Below, one piece after another: positions 33,749 to 42,589 of a stretch of 64,000 nucleotides of DNA. Position 1 is the stretch's first letter; every line of letters begins with the position of its first letter. Source of the DNA: an uncultured Marinobacter sp. (GTDB lineage: Bacteria; Pseudomonadota; Gammaproteobacteria; Pseudomonadales; Oleiphilaceae); contig NZ_CAMYMK010000002.1 of the NCBI RefSeq assembly GCF_947259545.1, forward strand, positions 744,001 to 808,000, in the 5' to 3' direction. A program made the position numbers and the translations under genes. Under the pieces are notes generated by a model. It was given only the letters and a program-made list of their open reading frames with translations, ran no database searches and had not been told where the DNA came from.

Positions 33749-35566
33749 CTACAGGGAGGGCCACAGAGAGTCAAATTCATCCTCATTGGTGTTTGCCGGA
33801 GGCTTCGGACCGGTGCTCAGAGCCCCGGAATTCTGAAGCTTCAGCTCAAACTGGCTGATGCTGCCGGTGGAGGCCAGCTTCTTCAGCAGTTGACCGTTAT
33901 CCTCGCGTCCATCATGGAGCAGCGAGATGCGGCTGCCAGACTGGAAAGGCAGTCTGGGTGTTATCAGTGTAGCAGCCTGATTCACGATGCCGATTTCCGG
34001 TAGCAGCAGCCCACGCAAATATTCGCTGCAGGCACCGACTTTCTGGATAAGTCGGACGCCACATGGGGCGGCACTGGGTGCCAGAAGTTCAATGCCAATC
34101 TGGGTGCCTTTATGCTTGATCTGGCGAATCCAGCGCACCACCGCAATGCTCCACGGGTGGCTGGCATGTTCTCTTACCCCCAGAACCTCGCCGGTTTGCA
34201 GCGTCGGAGGTACGTTGCTTTCCCAGGCTGCGCAGTAGCCTCCGGGGCTGCTGTTGATGAGCAGGGCCTGGTGTGACTTCGGTCGCTGTTTTTTATGAGT
34301 TTCGATCGGGGGTATTCTGCCGGCACTGCTGCGGAAATTTATCGGCGTTTCGGGCGAGCGGGGGCGTTCCTCCATCGGGGCGGCGTCGTGGGCTTGTGCC
34401 CAGACATCGTCATTTGGGCGCGAGGATGCACTAGACGAAGCATCAAAAAGATTTGGCGCCTCATCGTGTTCGCTTTCGTTTCCCCTGACGAACTCATGAA
34501 ACTGTTTTTCGCCGGCCACAAAATAATGTGTGGCAGTCAGGCCAACGCTGATCTCCAGCTTGCCCTGACTGGAAATACGATTGAAGTTGCGCTTGGCCAG
34601 GATGCCCAAAGCCTGGCTCAAGTGTGTCAACAAGGTTTCGTTGACCCGGGGAGGCAGTTGGAGACTGCTTCTGGCCATGTCCCGGGCGCTACCTGCCTGC
34701 AGTGCTTCTGACAGCATTTGCGACAGCTCTGTAGTGTCAAAGCTAAATGTGTCGCCATCGGGCCCCTGCTCCAGCAAGCTTCGATAGACCGGTGGGTTGT
34801 CTTGCTCCATGTTGACTGCGAACAGACTGTCTTCGCCGAGGTCGGGGCCACAGCTGACACGCTGGGTCCAGATCTCAAACAGTTCGTAGCTTTGCAGCAA
34901 TTCGTTCTGTCGCAGTTGATTCGGACGTGCGCATCCCAACAGGAGGATGCGTTTGTAGGCATCCTCAACGGTACTGCTACGGCGATGGACCAGGGTGTTG
35001 TCATCGATGTCGATACCGGCCAGCTTGTTGCGATGGGCAAAGCGGAACAGGCGGTGACATTCCAGCCAGCTATGCGGGGGTGTCGGGCAGTAGAGCTGGT
35101 GGGCGCGAAGTACGGTGGCTCCTAACTCGGAGAGGGTGCGATGCACTGACAGGGCAATCGCTTTGCGATTCTTGTCCAAACCACCGTTGTCCAGGAGTTC
35201 CAGTATGCACAACTTATAGCCACCAGCGGAGTGGAGCTGCAGAGCCTGGGAAAGATTCGCGATCTTGCGCTGTTTTTCCGGCAGTGCCACCGATAGCCCA
35301 AGATAGTGACGTGACAGCTCGGTGCACACAAAATGAATTTTTGGTCGAAGCATTTCGAGAAACTGCAAGCGCTGCTGGGGCGCGATGAAGAGGTGGTTCA
35401 GCTCGATAATGGCGTGATACAGCTGGCGCGATGCTTCACCAATATTGGCCATCGGTAACTGGCTGACCCAGTTCCGGAAGGCTTTCGGAGAGGTCTCGCA
35501 GAATGAGAGGCTCGCCGTTCTTTGCTCGGGGACACGGAGTTCGGGTTTCAGAATCGTTCCTTCCAT
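33749..35566 (-). CDS. Conserved protein with PilZ-like C-terminus, next to fimX
   Basis: This is a 605-residue cytoplasmic protein in the position of PA4958, upstream of fimX on the same strand. The first 330 residues are helical and without a motif I recognise. A low-complexity Ser/Pro/Asp-rich linker follows (FDASSSASSRPNDD and beyond). The C-terminal part includes LLINSSPGGYCAAW, which fits the N-x-S-x-x-G portion of a PilZ motif, but the usual preceding RxxxR is reduced. A c-di-GMP-linked role beside FimX is plausible. Confidence is high that it is a gene, moderate for the PilZ resemblance. Confidence 0.65.
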   Translation of the reverse strand: MEGTILKPELRVPEQRTASLSFCETSPKAFRNWVSQLPMANIGEASRQLYHAIIELNHLFIAPQQRLQFLEMLRPKIHFVCTELSRHYLGLSVALPEKQRKIANLSQALQLHSAGGYKLCILELLDNGGLDKNRKAIALSVHRTLSELGATVLRAHQLYCPTPPHSWLECHRLFRFAHRNKLAGIDIDDNTLVHRRSSTVEDAYKRILLLGCARPNQLRQNELLQSYELFEIWTQRVSCGPDLGEDSLFAVNMEQDNPPVYRSLLEQGPDGDTFSFDTTELSQMLSEALQAGSARDMARSSLQLPPRVNETLLTHLSQALGILAKRNFNRISSQGKLEISVGLTATHYFVAGEKQFHEFVRGNESEHDEAPNLFDASSSASSRPNDDVWAQAHDAAPMEERPRSPETPINFRSSAGRIPPIETHKKQRPKSHQALLINSSPGGYCAAWESNVPPTLQTGEVLGVREHASHPWSIAVVRWIRQIKHKGTQIGIELLAPSAAPCGVRLIQKVGACSEYLRGLLLPEIGIVNQAATLITPRLPFQSGSRISLLHDGREDNGQLLKKLASTGSISQFELKLQNSGALSTGPKPPANTNEDEFDSLWPSL

Positions 35567-35696
35567 TCTTTTGCGCCAACAAGTTGTGCCAAGTTCTTGA
35601 ACTGTAAATTAGCAAAGGCGGAACAGAAAGCGAGAAGTTCACGAGTTGACAAACTTTCACAAGTGATATCAGGCCATCTATGCCCTGAGCTGAACG

Positions 35697-36737
35697 TTAT
35701 GCGAACAGGTCGATGGGCGTTTTCCCCGTTTTGCCCGGCACCTCGCGGACCAGTTTCGGGACCAGGAATCCGGGCAAGGTAGCCAGCAATGTTCGCACAA
35801 GTTCCCTTGCCCGGTCGTCACTGACGTCAAAATGGTGCGCGCCGGCAACAGGATCGAACGCGTGAAGATAGTAGGGTAGCACGCCTGCGCCAAATAACCG
35901 TTCGCTGAGTTCGCAAAGCACGTCTGGGTTGTCGTTGACCCCTTTCAGGATGACGCTCTGGTTGAGCAGGGTGGCGCCAGCCGACCGCAGATAACCAAGT
36001 GCCTGGCGGGTCTGCAGATCCAGTTCCGCCGGGTGGTTAACGTGGAGTACCACGACAACTTGCAGTCGCGTCTTCGAAAGCCAGGCCAGCAACGAGTCGC
36101 ACACCCGCTGCGGAATGACTACCGGTAACCGGGTGTGGATGCGCAACCTTCGAATGTGGGGGATGCTACTGATGGAGTCTGCCCAGGCAGAGAGCAGCCT
36201 GTCGTTAACGGCCAGGGGGTCCCCGCCACTGAAAATGACCTCATTGATTTCGCTGTCCCGGGCCAGGGTGTCGATGACATGGGCCCTGTCCGCAGCCGAT
36301 AAGCGGTGCTCTTCGTAGGGGAAGTGACGGCGGAAACAGTAGCGGCAGTTAATGGCGCACTGGCCTGTCACCATCAGCAGTGCCCGGCTGCGGTACTTGC
36401 GGATCAACCCCGTGGTTTCCATAGCTCCGGATTCCTGCAGCGGGTCAGAAACATAGCCTTCCATAGGCTCGTCCTCCGCGGTTAGCGGGAGCACCTGACG
36501 CAACAGCGGATCGTGGGGGTCTCCCCGGGTTATCCGGTTCAGATAGGGTTCTGGTACCCGAACCGGGAACAGCCTGTGACCTTGCCTGGCGCCGGCCAGC
36601 CATTGTTCCGGATCCAGCCCCAGTCGTTTGAGCAGTTGCTCGGGGCTGGTGACGGACTCCGACAGCAGTTGTTGCCAGCTGCGGCAGTCGTTATCGGCCA
36701 GGCGGGCTTCTATACGGGTGGGGGTTCGCTGTATCAT
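35697..36737 (-). CDS. epmB: EF-P beta-lysylation protein, lysine 2,3-aminomutase-like
   Basis: This 346-residue radical SAM/PLP enzyme converts (S)-alpha-lysine to (R)-beta-lysine for EF-P modification. The 4Fe-4S motif is CAINCRYCFRRHFPYEEH near residue 110. FSGGDPLAVND and the C-terminal YYLHAFDPVAGAHHF segment belong to the KamA family, and the shorter length separates it from catabolic KamA. I choose the ATG at 36737, with AAGGG 5 nt upstream; the longer frame reaches to 3 bp from efp. It is divergent from efp, its pathway target, and its leader is only 45 bp. Confidence 0.92.
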   Translation of the reverse strand: MIQRTPTRIEARLADNDCRSWQQLLSESVTSPEQLLKRLGLDPEQWLAGARQGHRLFPVRVPEPYLNRITRGDPHDPLLRQVLPLTAEDEPMEGYVSDPLQESGAMETTGLIRKYRSRALLMVTGQCAINCRYCFRRHFPYEEHRLSAADRAHVIDTLARDSEINEVIFSGGDPLAVNDRLLSAWADSISSIPHIRRLRIHTRLPVVIPQRVCDSLLAWLSKTRLQVVVVLHVNHPAELDLQTRQALGYLRSAGATLLNQSVILKGVNDNPDVLCELSERLFGAGVLPYYLHAFDPVAGAHHFDVSDDRARELVRTLLATLPGFLVPKLVREVPGKTGKTPIDLFA

Positions 36738-36782
36738 AGCGACCCTTGAATTTTTAATTGCATCTTTTCGGGTGAACATTTC

Positions 36783-37358
36783 ATGGCTTCATATTCTACC
36801 AACGAATTTCGCAGCGGTCTTAAGGTTTTGCTTGATGGCGACCCCTGCGTCATTCTTGAGAACGAATTCGTAAAGCCGGGTAAAGGTCAGGCCTTTAACC
36901 GGGTAAAACTCCGTAACCTGATGAGCAACCGGGTGTGGGAACGCACCTTCAAGTCCGGTGAAAGCCTGGAAGCGGCTGACGTAATGGATCAGGACATGGA
37001 GTACCTGTACACCGACGGCGAATTCTGGCATTTCATGCTGACCGACGGTTCCTTTGAGCAGTATCCTGCCGATGCCAAGGCCGTGGGCGATACGGTTAAG
37101 TGGCTGAAAGAGCAGGATGTCTACACCGTAACCCTGTACAACGGAGCGCCGCTGTCAGTGTCGCCGCCAAACTTCGTCGAGCTCGAAGTTGTGGATACCG
37201 ATCCCGGTATGAAAGGCGATACCGCCCAGGGTGGGTCCAAGCCCGCTACCCTGTCGACCGGTGCCGTGGTCAACGTGCCACTGTTCATCACCATTGGTGA
37301 AGTGCTGAAGGTGGATACTCGCTCCGGCGAGTATGTCAGCCGCGTCAAGAGCAGCTAA
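36783..37358 (+). CDS. efp: Translation elongation factor P
   Basis: This 191-residue EF-P relieves ribosome stalling at consecutive prolines. The three beta-barrel domains are full length, and the N-terminal loop [10 protein letters not shown] puts the modified lysine at residue 34. The Lys34 form, with EpmA and EpmB beside it, points to beta-lysylation and not the rhamnosylation used by Pseudomonas EF-P, which has Arg at this site. It is followed 11 bp later by epmA, its modifying enzyme. Confidence 0.97.
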   Translation: MASYSTNEFRSGLKVLLDGDPCVILENEFVKPGKGQAFNRVKLRNLMSNRVWERTFKSGESLEAADVMDQDMEYLYTDGEFWHFMLTDGSFEQYPADAKAVGDTVKWLKEQDVYTVTLYNGAPLSVSPPNFVELEVVDTDPGMKGDTAQGGSKPATLSTGAVVNVPLFITIGEVLKVDTRSGEYVSRVKSS

Positions 37359-37369
37359 AGGCCGTTGTT

Positions 37370-38344
37370 ATGAGCCGAGCGTTCGAGTGGCAGCCATCGG
37401 CTTCACCAGGCGCCCTGAAAAGCCGCGCAGACCAGCTAGCCTGGGTGCGCGGCTTTTTTGCGCAAAGGGGAGTGCTGGAAGTGGAAACGCCGGTACTGGG
37501 TCGTCACGGAGTGACGGATCCCAACCTGGACGGTATTTCCGCCAATACTGCTGCTGTAGCCGGCGGTGTCGCCGGTGGCTGGCTTCAGACTTCTCCGGAA
37601 TATCATATGAAGCGCCTGCTGGCGGCCGGTTCCGGTCCCATTTTTCAGGTCTCCAGAGTGTTCCGGGACGGTGAACGCGGACGCCGCCATAATCCGGAAT
37701 TTTCCATGCTGGAGTGGTACCGGCCCGGGTTTACCGACAGCGATCTGATGGCGGAAGTTGGCGATCTGGTGTGCGGCTGGCTGGGCTGTGCTCAGCCCGG
37801 GGTGCTGGCTTATCGGGATGCTTTTCGCCGGTATGCCGGACTGGATCCCTTTCTGGCTTCCGATCGGGAATTGGCTCGCCGTTGTGAAGCCTGGCTGGAG
37901 CCGGAGCAGGCAATGACATTGGGCCGTGACGGCTGTCTGGATCTGTTGATGAGTTATCTGGTGGAGCCGGCACTGGCGGATTACGGTCCTGTGTTTGTCA
38001 CCGGGTACCCGGAGTCCCAGGCGGCGCTGGCCAAAGTCAGTGAGCATGACGGGACTCGCCAGGCCCACCGCTTTGAGCTGTATGTCCAGGGTATTGAATT
38101 GTGTAACGGCTATTGGGAGCTGACAGATCCGGCTGAACAGCGCCGGCGCTTTGCCGTTGATAACCAGATCCGACGTCGGTCAGGCAAGCCTGAGATGGCG
38201 ATTGACGCGGCTTTTCTGGGGGCTTTGGAGGCAGGTATTCCGGAATGCTCCGGTGTTGCGCTGGGGCTGGATCGACTCTTGATGCTGAAGCTGGAAACCA
38301 GTGATATTGCCGATGTTATTGCCTTCCCCGTTGAGCGGGCCTGA
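37370..38344 (+). CDS. epmA: EF-P--(R)-beta-lysine ligase
   Basis: This 324-residue paralogue of the class II lysyl-tRNA synthetase catalytic core has no anticodon-binding domain. Motif 2-like FRDGERGRRHNPEFSMLEWY is near residue 101 and motif 3 GVALGLDRLLML is near 297. It adenylates beta-lysine and joins it to Lys34 of EF-P. AAAGG lies about 8 nt before the ATG. The gene is co-directional with efp with an 11-bp gap, so stoichiometric expression is likely. Confidence 0.95.
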   Translation: MSRAFEWQPSASPGALKSRADQLAWVRGFFAQRGVLEVETPVLGRHGVTDPNLDGISANTAAVAGGVAGGWLQTSPEYHMKRLLAAGSGPIFQVSRVFRDGERGRRHNPEFSMLEWYRPGFTDSDLMAEVGDLVCGWLGCAQPGVLAYRDAFRRYAGLDPFLASDRELARRCEAWLEPEQAMTLGRDGCLDLLMSYLVEPALADYGPVFVTGYPESQAALAKVSEHDGTRQAHRFELYVQGIELCNGYWELTDPAEQRRRFAVDNQIRRRSGKPEMAIDAAFLGALEAGIPECSGVALGLDRLLMLKLETSDIADVIAFPVERA

Positions 38345-38347
38345 CGA

Positions 38348-38373
38348 CAGCCCCTGGCGATGTGCCGGGGCTG
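38348..38373. terminator. Convergent hairpin between epmA and psd
   Basis: CAGCCCC at 38348-38354 pairs with GGGGCTG at 38367-38373, and an inner GGC/GCC extends the stem with a bulged T. No long T run follows, so it may act as a modest bidirectional stop. Confidence 0.45.
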
Positions 38374-38385
38374 CCTGAAGCCTGA

Positions 38386-39243
38386 TCAGGCGATCGTGCC
38401 GAAGGCTTCGCCCATTTTGACTGTTTTTTCCGGCACTTCGTCTTCATTCCACTTGACCGAACCTTTCGGCATCACCAGGACAACGGTAGAGCCCAGGCGG
38501 AAGCGCCCCATTTCCTGACCTTTCTCGAATTGAATCGCCGGTTGATCACCGTCGTAACGGGTGGACGTGACGAGGCCGTTGCCGGGTGCCACGACACCGC
38601 TCCAGGTGGTTTCAACGCTGCCGACGATCATCGCTCCGACCAATACCATCGCCATCGGGCCGGCATCGGTGTCGAATATACACGCCACGCGCTCGTTCCG
38701 GGCAAAGAGGTTGGGCACGTTTTCGGCGGTGACCGGGTTCACGGAAAACAACTTGCCGGGGACGTACACCATCTCCCGGAGCTTGCCAGCGAGGGGCATG
38801 TGGATCCGGTGGTAGTCCTTGGGCGAGAGGTAGATGGTGGCGAATTCGCCTTCTGCAAACTCTGCCGCCCGTTGTTCGTCGCCCCCGAGCAGTTCCGTCA
38901 GGCTGAAAGACTGGCCTTTGGCCTGAAATACCCGGTCCTCGGTGACCTGCCCGAGTTGGCTAATGGCGCCGTCCACCGGGCTGACCAGGACCGAATCCCT
39001 GCTGTCCACCGGGCGCACCCCTGGTTTCAGGGCGCGGGTGAAAAAGGCGTTAAAGCTCGGATAGGCTTCCGGGTTCGATTCCGCGGCCTCGCTCATGTTT
39101 ACGCCGTAGCGGCCGATAAACCATCGAACAACGCGATTCTTGAGCGCCGGTGTGCGGTCATAGTCCGCCAGGCGACCTGCCAGCCGGGAAACAGCCAGCT
39201 GGGGGGTGATGTACTGGCTCAAAACGAAGAACTTGTTGAACAT
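38386..39243 (-). CDS. psd: Phosphatidylserine decarboxylase proenzyme
   Basis: This 285-residue membrane-associated enzyme makes phosphatidylethanolamine. The self-cleavage motif LGST is in GRFRLGSTVVLV near residue 252 and yields the pyruvoyl group. Upstream signatures SPVDGAISQ near 88 and SPKDYHRIHMPL near 140 carry the conserved Asp and His residues. An AAGGA site precedes the ATG. It is convergent with epmA and divergent from motA, as in the Pseudomonas arrangement. Confidence 0.95.
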   Translation of the reverse strand: MFNKFFVLSQYITPQLAVSRLAGRLADYDRTPALKNRVVRWFIGRYGVNMSEAAESNPEAYPSFNAFFTRALKPGVRPVDSRDSVLVSPVDGAISQLGQVTEDRVFQAKGQSFSLTELLGGDEQRAAEFAEGEFATIYLSPKDYHRIHMPLAGKLREMVYVPGKLFSVNPVTAENVPNLFARNERVACIFDTDAGPMAMVLVGAMIVGSVETTWSGVVAPGNGLVTSTRYDGDQPAIQFEKGQEMGRFRLGSTVVLVMPKGSVKWNEDEVPEKTVKMGEAFGTIA

Positions 39244-39420
39244 TAAACGGGATCCTTTGCGCTCGAAGGCGCGAAGTTTACCAAATACGGCGGCTTGTAT
39301 AGAAATTGTTTCACGGCTTCGCGGTTCATGCCGGCCCTTGCTATGATCAGACCTGTTTCGGCGGGGTCGGTACGATAGTATTTTCCCGATAACTATTACA
39401 TAAGGCGTTCTCTACTTCCC

Positions 39421-40272
39421 ATGTTGCTTATTATCGGTGCAGTCATAGTCGTTGCGAGTGTTCTCGGTGGGTACGTCCTGCACGGTGGAAACCTGATGGT
39501 GCTGTGGCAACCCACTGAGATTCTGATCATCGGTGGGGCAGCGGTTGGCTCCTTTGTCATTGCGAATCCGATGCACACGGTAAAAGAGGTGTTTCAGGGA
39601 GTCCTGCGCCTGTTGACGGGGTCCCCGTACAACAAGGCGTTCTACATGGATCTCCTGAGTCTGTTGTATGACATCTTTGACAAGTCCCGCAAGCAGGGCG
39701 TGATGGCCATCGAGGAAGACATCGATAACCCGGAATCCAGCCAGATCTTTTCACGCTACCCGGCAATCATGAAGTCCGGTCACTTACTGGCTTTTGTCAC
39801 CGACTACCTGCGTATCATCAGTTCCGGCAACATGGCGACCCACGAACTCGAAGGCATGATGGAAAATGAGATTGATAGCCGTCAGCACGAACTGGAAGAG
39901 CCGGCCCATGCGGTCAATAAAATAGCCGACGCTTTACCCGGCCTGGGTATCGTGGCGGCGGTACTGGGTATCGTGATTACCATGAACTTCCTGTCGGAAG
40001 GTCCCGAAAAGATTGGTCTCAGCGTGGCTGCGGCACTGGTGGGTACCTTCCTCGGGATCTGGATGGGCTATGGCTTTGTTGGTCCTACCTCCATTGCTCT
40101 TGAGCATGCCGTCAAATACGAGTTGAAAGCGTATGAGTGTGTGAAAGCGTCGGTTGTGGCAACGGTCTCGGGGCAGGCGCCACAAATGGCTATCGAATTT
40201 GGCCGCAAAGCGTTGCCAACGGACAAGCGCCCGGGATTCCAGGAGCTTAACGACCACGTCCGGTCGAAGTAA
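39421..40272 (+). CDS. motA: Flagellar stator subunit MotA
   Basis: This 283-residue inner-membrane protein has four predicted helices: the first at residues 1-22 and a pair near 165-220, with a large cytoplasmic loop between. The conserved proline region ALPGLGIVAAVLGIVITM and charged loop residues needed for torque are present. It forms the proton channel of the flagellar motor with MotB. The spacing to motB is 29 bp. No further flagellar genes are nearby, which is normal for this locus in Pseudomonas-type genomes. Confidence 0.94.
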   Translation: MLLIIGAVIVVASVLGGYVLHGGNLMVLWQPTEILIIGGAAVGSFVIANPMHTVKEVFQGVLRLLTGSPYNKAFYMDLLSLLYDIFDKSRKQGVMAIEEDIDNPESSQIFSRYPAIMKSGHLLAFVTDYLRIISSGNMATHELEGMMENEIDSRQHELEEPAHAVNKIADALPGLGIVAAVLGIVITMNFLSEGPEKIGLSVAAALVGTFLGIWMGYGFVGPTSIALEHAVKYELKAYECVKASVVATVSGQAPQMAIEFGRKALPTDKRPGFQELNDHVRSK

Positions 40273-40301
40273 GGCCAATCTAGGGCTGTTGGAGCAGGTT
40301 T

Positions 40302-41261
40302 GTGGAAGAACAACCGATCATCGTAAAGCGTAAAAAGAAGGTTGCCGGCGGCCACCATGGTGGCTCCTGGAAGGTTGCCTTTGCGGACTTCGCGACTGCG
40401 ATGATGGCGTTCTTTCTGGTGTTGTGGTTAACCGCCACTGCCTCCCCGGAACAGAAGCGGGCGGTGGAAGGGTACTTTAAGGATCCGGTGGGCTTTACCG
40501 AGGGTGGCTCACCAAACCCGGTTGATCTCGAGGGCAGTGCCTCGGTGATCAAGGAAAGTACCCAGGATATCGAAAGGAGCGATATTCAGATCGAAGACCA
40601 GGTGGTGGAAGAGCTGGCGGAAACGCTCGAGCAACGCAAGATGGAAGAGTTGTTCCAGGAACTCCAGGACCGCATAGAGCAGAGCGAAACGCTTCAGGAA
40701 TTCAAGGATCAGCTGCTGATCGATATCACCAGCGAAGGGCTGCGAATCCAGATCGTCGATCGCTCCCAGCGCCCGATGTTCGACAGCGGCCGGGCGGAAC
40801 TCAAATACTACTCCCAGGATATTCTTTTTGAACTGGCCAAGCCTTTGGGCGCGGTCAGCAACAAACTGAGTATTACCGGCCATACCGACGCCACGCCATT
40901 CAATGGTCGCCCGGGCTACACCAACTGGGAGCTGTCTGCAGATCGCGCCAATACCGCCCGCCGGGCCCTGGTTGCCGGAGGGGTTGGCTCGGGTCAGATC
41001 GCCCGGGTGGTGGGTTTGAGTGATTCCGTGCTGTTTGATAAAGACGACCCCACCGCACCAGTGAATCGCCGCATATCGATCATTGTCCTCAATAAGAAAG
41101 CCGCGCAAGGTATCCAGAACAATGCGGGGAGTGGTGATGAGCCCCTGATTGACCTGACCCGGCCAACCGAGGCAGAGCAGGAAGAGGCAATGGAAAACCT
41201 CAAGCAGGGTGATTGGATGCGTGAGCAGGAAGAGCCCGCCGAGGGCGAGCTCAACTGGTAA
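40302..41261 (+). CDS. motB: Flagellar stator subunit MotB
   Basis: This 319-residue subunit has a short cytoplasmic basic N-terminus (VKRKKK), one membrane helix with the proton-binding Asp29 in VAFADFATAMMAFFLVLWL, a linker and a C-terminal OmpA-like peptidoglycan-binding domain (ITGHTDATPF, LSADRANTARRAL). It anchors the stator to the cell wall. Start is GTG at 40302 with GGAG about 8 nt before it. The Asp-containing helix and Leu/Trp-rich context look proton- and not sodium-type, but this is not decisive. Confidence 0.94.
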   Translation: MEEQPIIVKRKKKVAGGHHGGSWKVAFADFATAMMAFFLVLWLTATASPEQKRAVEGYFKDPVGFTEGGSPNPVDLEGSASVIKESTQDIERSDIQIEDQVVEELAETLEQRKMEELFQELQDRIEQSETLQEFKDQLLIDITSEGLRIQIVDRSQRPMFDSGRAELKYYSQDILFELAKPLGAVSNKLSITGHTDATPFNGRPGYTNWELSADRANTARRALVAGGVGSGQIARVVGLSDSVLFDKDDPTAPVNRRISIIVLNKKAAQGIQNNAGSGDEPLIDLTRPTEAEQEEAMENLKQGDWMREQEEPAEGELNW

Positions 41262-41273
41262 GGGTAAGTCGGG

Positions 41274-42329
41274 TCAGTCCAGCTTGAGGCCCCGTGACTG
41301 CTGCTCCGCCATATCCTTGAGGATGCGATGGAAGCTCTTCAGGCGCGGATAGCTGATGCGTCCCTCTTCGGCAGCCGCATCAATGGCGCAGCCGGGATCG
41401 CCCAGATGGCGGCAGTTGCGGAAACGGCAGTGGCCGATCAGGTCGCGGATTTCCCGGAATCCGTATTCAATTTCCTGCGGCGTCATATGCCAGAGCCCAA
41501 ACTCCCGGATGCCCGGGGAATCTATCAAGTCACCACCAATAGCCAGGTGGAACAGCTTGGCGGTAGTCGTGGTATGGGTACCCTTGCCCGTGCTCTCCGA
41601 CAGCGCTCCGACCCTGAGTGATTCATCCGGCAGCAACGTCTGGATAATGGACGACTTTCCAACGCCTGACTGACCCACAAAAACGCTGGTCTGATCCCGG
41701 ACAAGAGCCTCCACCTGCGGTGACGGCGTGCTGCCGGATGCGGTGGCGGACGTGCGCACCACCTGATATCCCAGTGCTTCGTAGCGCGCCAGCAGTTCAT
41801 CGATATCCTGACGGTTCTGGTCGGTTAGAAGGTCGGTCTTGTTCAGCAGGATCACTACCGGAATGTCGGTACTCTCGGCCGCCACCAGATACCGGTCTAT
41901 CAGGTTGTCATGGGGCTCCGGCTCCGATGCGATCACCAGAATAATATGATCGATATTCGCCGCCACCGGTTTCAGAGCGCCGAAGTTGTCCGGGCGTTGC
42001 AGCAGGTTGGTGCGATCACAGCGGGCAACAATGACTCCGGTTTCGCTCTTGCTCGGTCGCCAGATAACTTTGTCACCGGTCACCAGGCTGTCGATGTTGG
42101 CGCGCACAAAGCAGCGCACCACCTGACCCTGGTGTTCGCCTTCCAGTGCTTCCACATCCAATTGCTGGCCGTAGTGGGCAATAATCAGCCCCTGCTGTTC
42201 AGGCCCCAGCTCGCCGGCTTCCGTCAGTTCCTCAATGGCCTTCTCCTTACGGGAGACCCGGGCCGTCCGTTCCGCCTGGATTTTCTTGATGCGCCATTGC
42301 TGCTGTTTGTTCAGTCGCCGTTTAGCCAT
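41274..42329 (-). CDS. rsgA: Ribosome small-subunit biogenesis GTPase RsgA
   Basis: This 351-residue circularly permuted GTPase assists late 30S maturation. Order of motifs: N-terminal OB-like domain, then NKTDLL (G4) near residue 170, GQSGVGKSSI (G1) near 220 and DSPGIREFG (G3) near 262, ending with a zinc site CRFRNCRHLGDPGCAI. I choose the ATG at 42329 (MAKRRLNKQQQ), the usual basic N-terminus. It is divergent from orn, and the 260-bp space contains foldback copy 5. Confidence 0.95.
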   Translation of the reverse strand: MAKRRLNKQQQWRIKKIQAERTARVSRKEKAIEELTEAGELGPEQQGLIIAHYGQQLDVEALEGEHQGQVVRCFVRANIDSLVTGDKVIWRPSKSETGVIVARCDRTNLLQRPDNFGALKPVAANIDHIILVIASEPEPHDNLIDRYLVAAESTDIPVVILLNKTDLLTDQNRQDIDELLARYEALGYQVVRTSATASGSTPSPQVEALVRDQTSVFVGQSGVGKSSIIQTLLPDESLRVGALSESTGKGTHTTTTAKLFHLAIGGDLIDSPGIREFGLWHMTPQEIEYGFREIRDLIGHCRFRNCRHLGDPGCAIDAAAEEGRISYPRLKSFHRILKDMAEQQSRGLKLD

Positions 42330-42449
42330 GAAGTAATTTCTGGATTCTTGATGAAGGGTGGTATTTGCTGTGACATCATACGCTAACCTGAGGATCGCAG
42401 CCCGCACGATTGGCATCAACCTCTGAGAATTTATCTGACTTTACGGGCA

Positions 42450-42552
42450 CTGGCGGGTGCCACGCTCCGGGACACGCTACAAGCACATCCCTGTGCGCTT
42501 GATCTCCGGCCATCCATGGCCTCCGACAGTCCCGGAGCGTGGCACCCGCCAG
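42450..42552 (-). repeat. Foldback repeat copy 5
   Basis: Arms at 42450-42473 and 42529-42552 are perfectly complementary (24 bp), with a further partial match outside. The core between them is the family core with a few changes: the base next to each arm differs, and AGAGAAG is replaced by AGATCAAG. The arm sequence is visibly related to copy 1 (CTGG-x-GGG-x-GCC), but substitutions are matched on both arms. It sits in the divergent 5' leaders of rsgA and orn, 37 bp before the orn start, so it is not simply a terminator. Confidence 0.85.
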
Positions 42553-42589
42553 CACCCTGCACCAAACCGACAGTTTTGAGGAATTACGC

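Noticed and set aside
53..42552. Foldback repeats as a CRISPR array or as plain terminators
   Set aside because: Copies are scattered and in both orientations without regular spacers, and copy 5 lies in a divergent 5' region; the stems also enclose a conserved 54-bp core.
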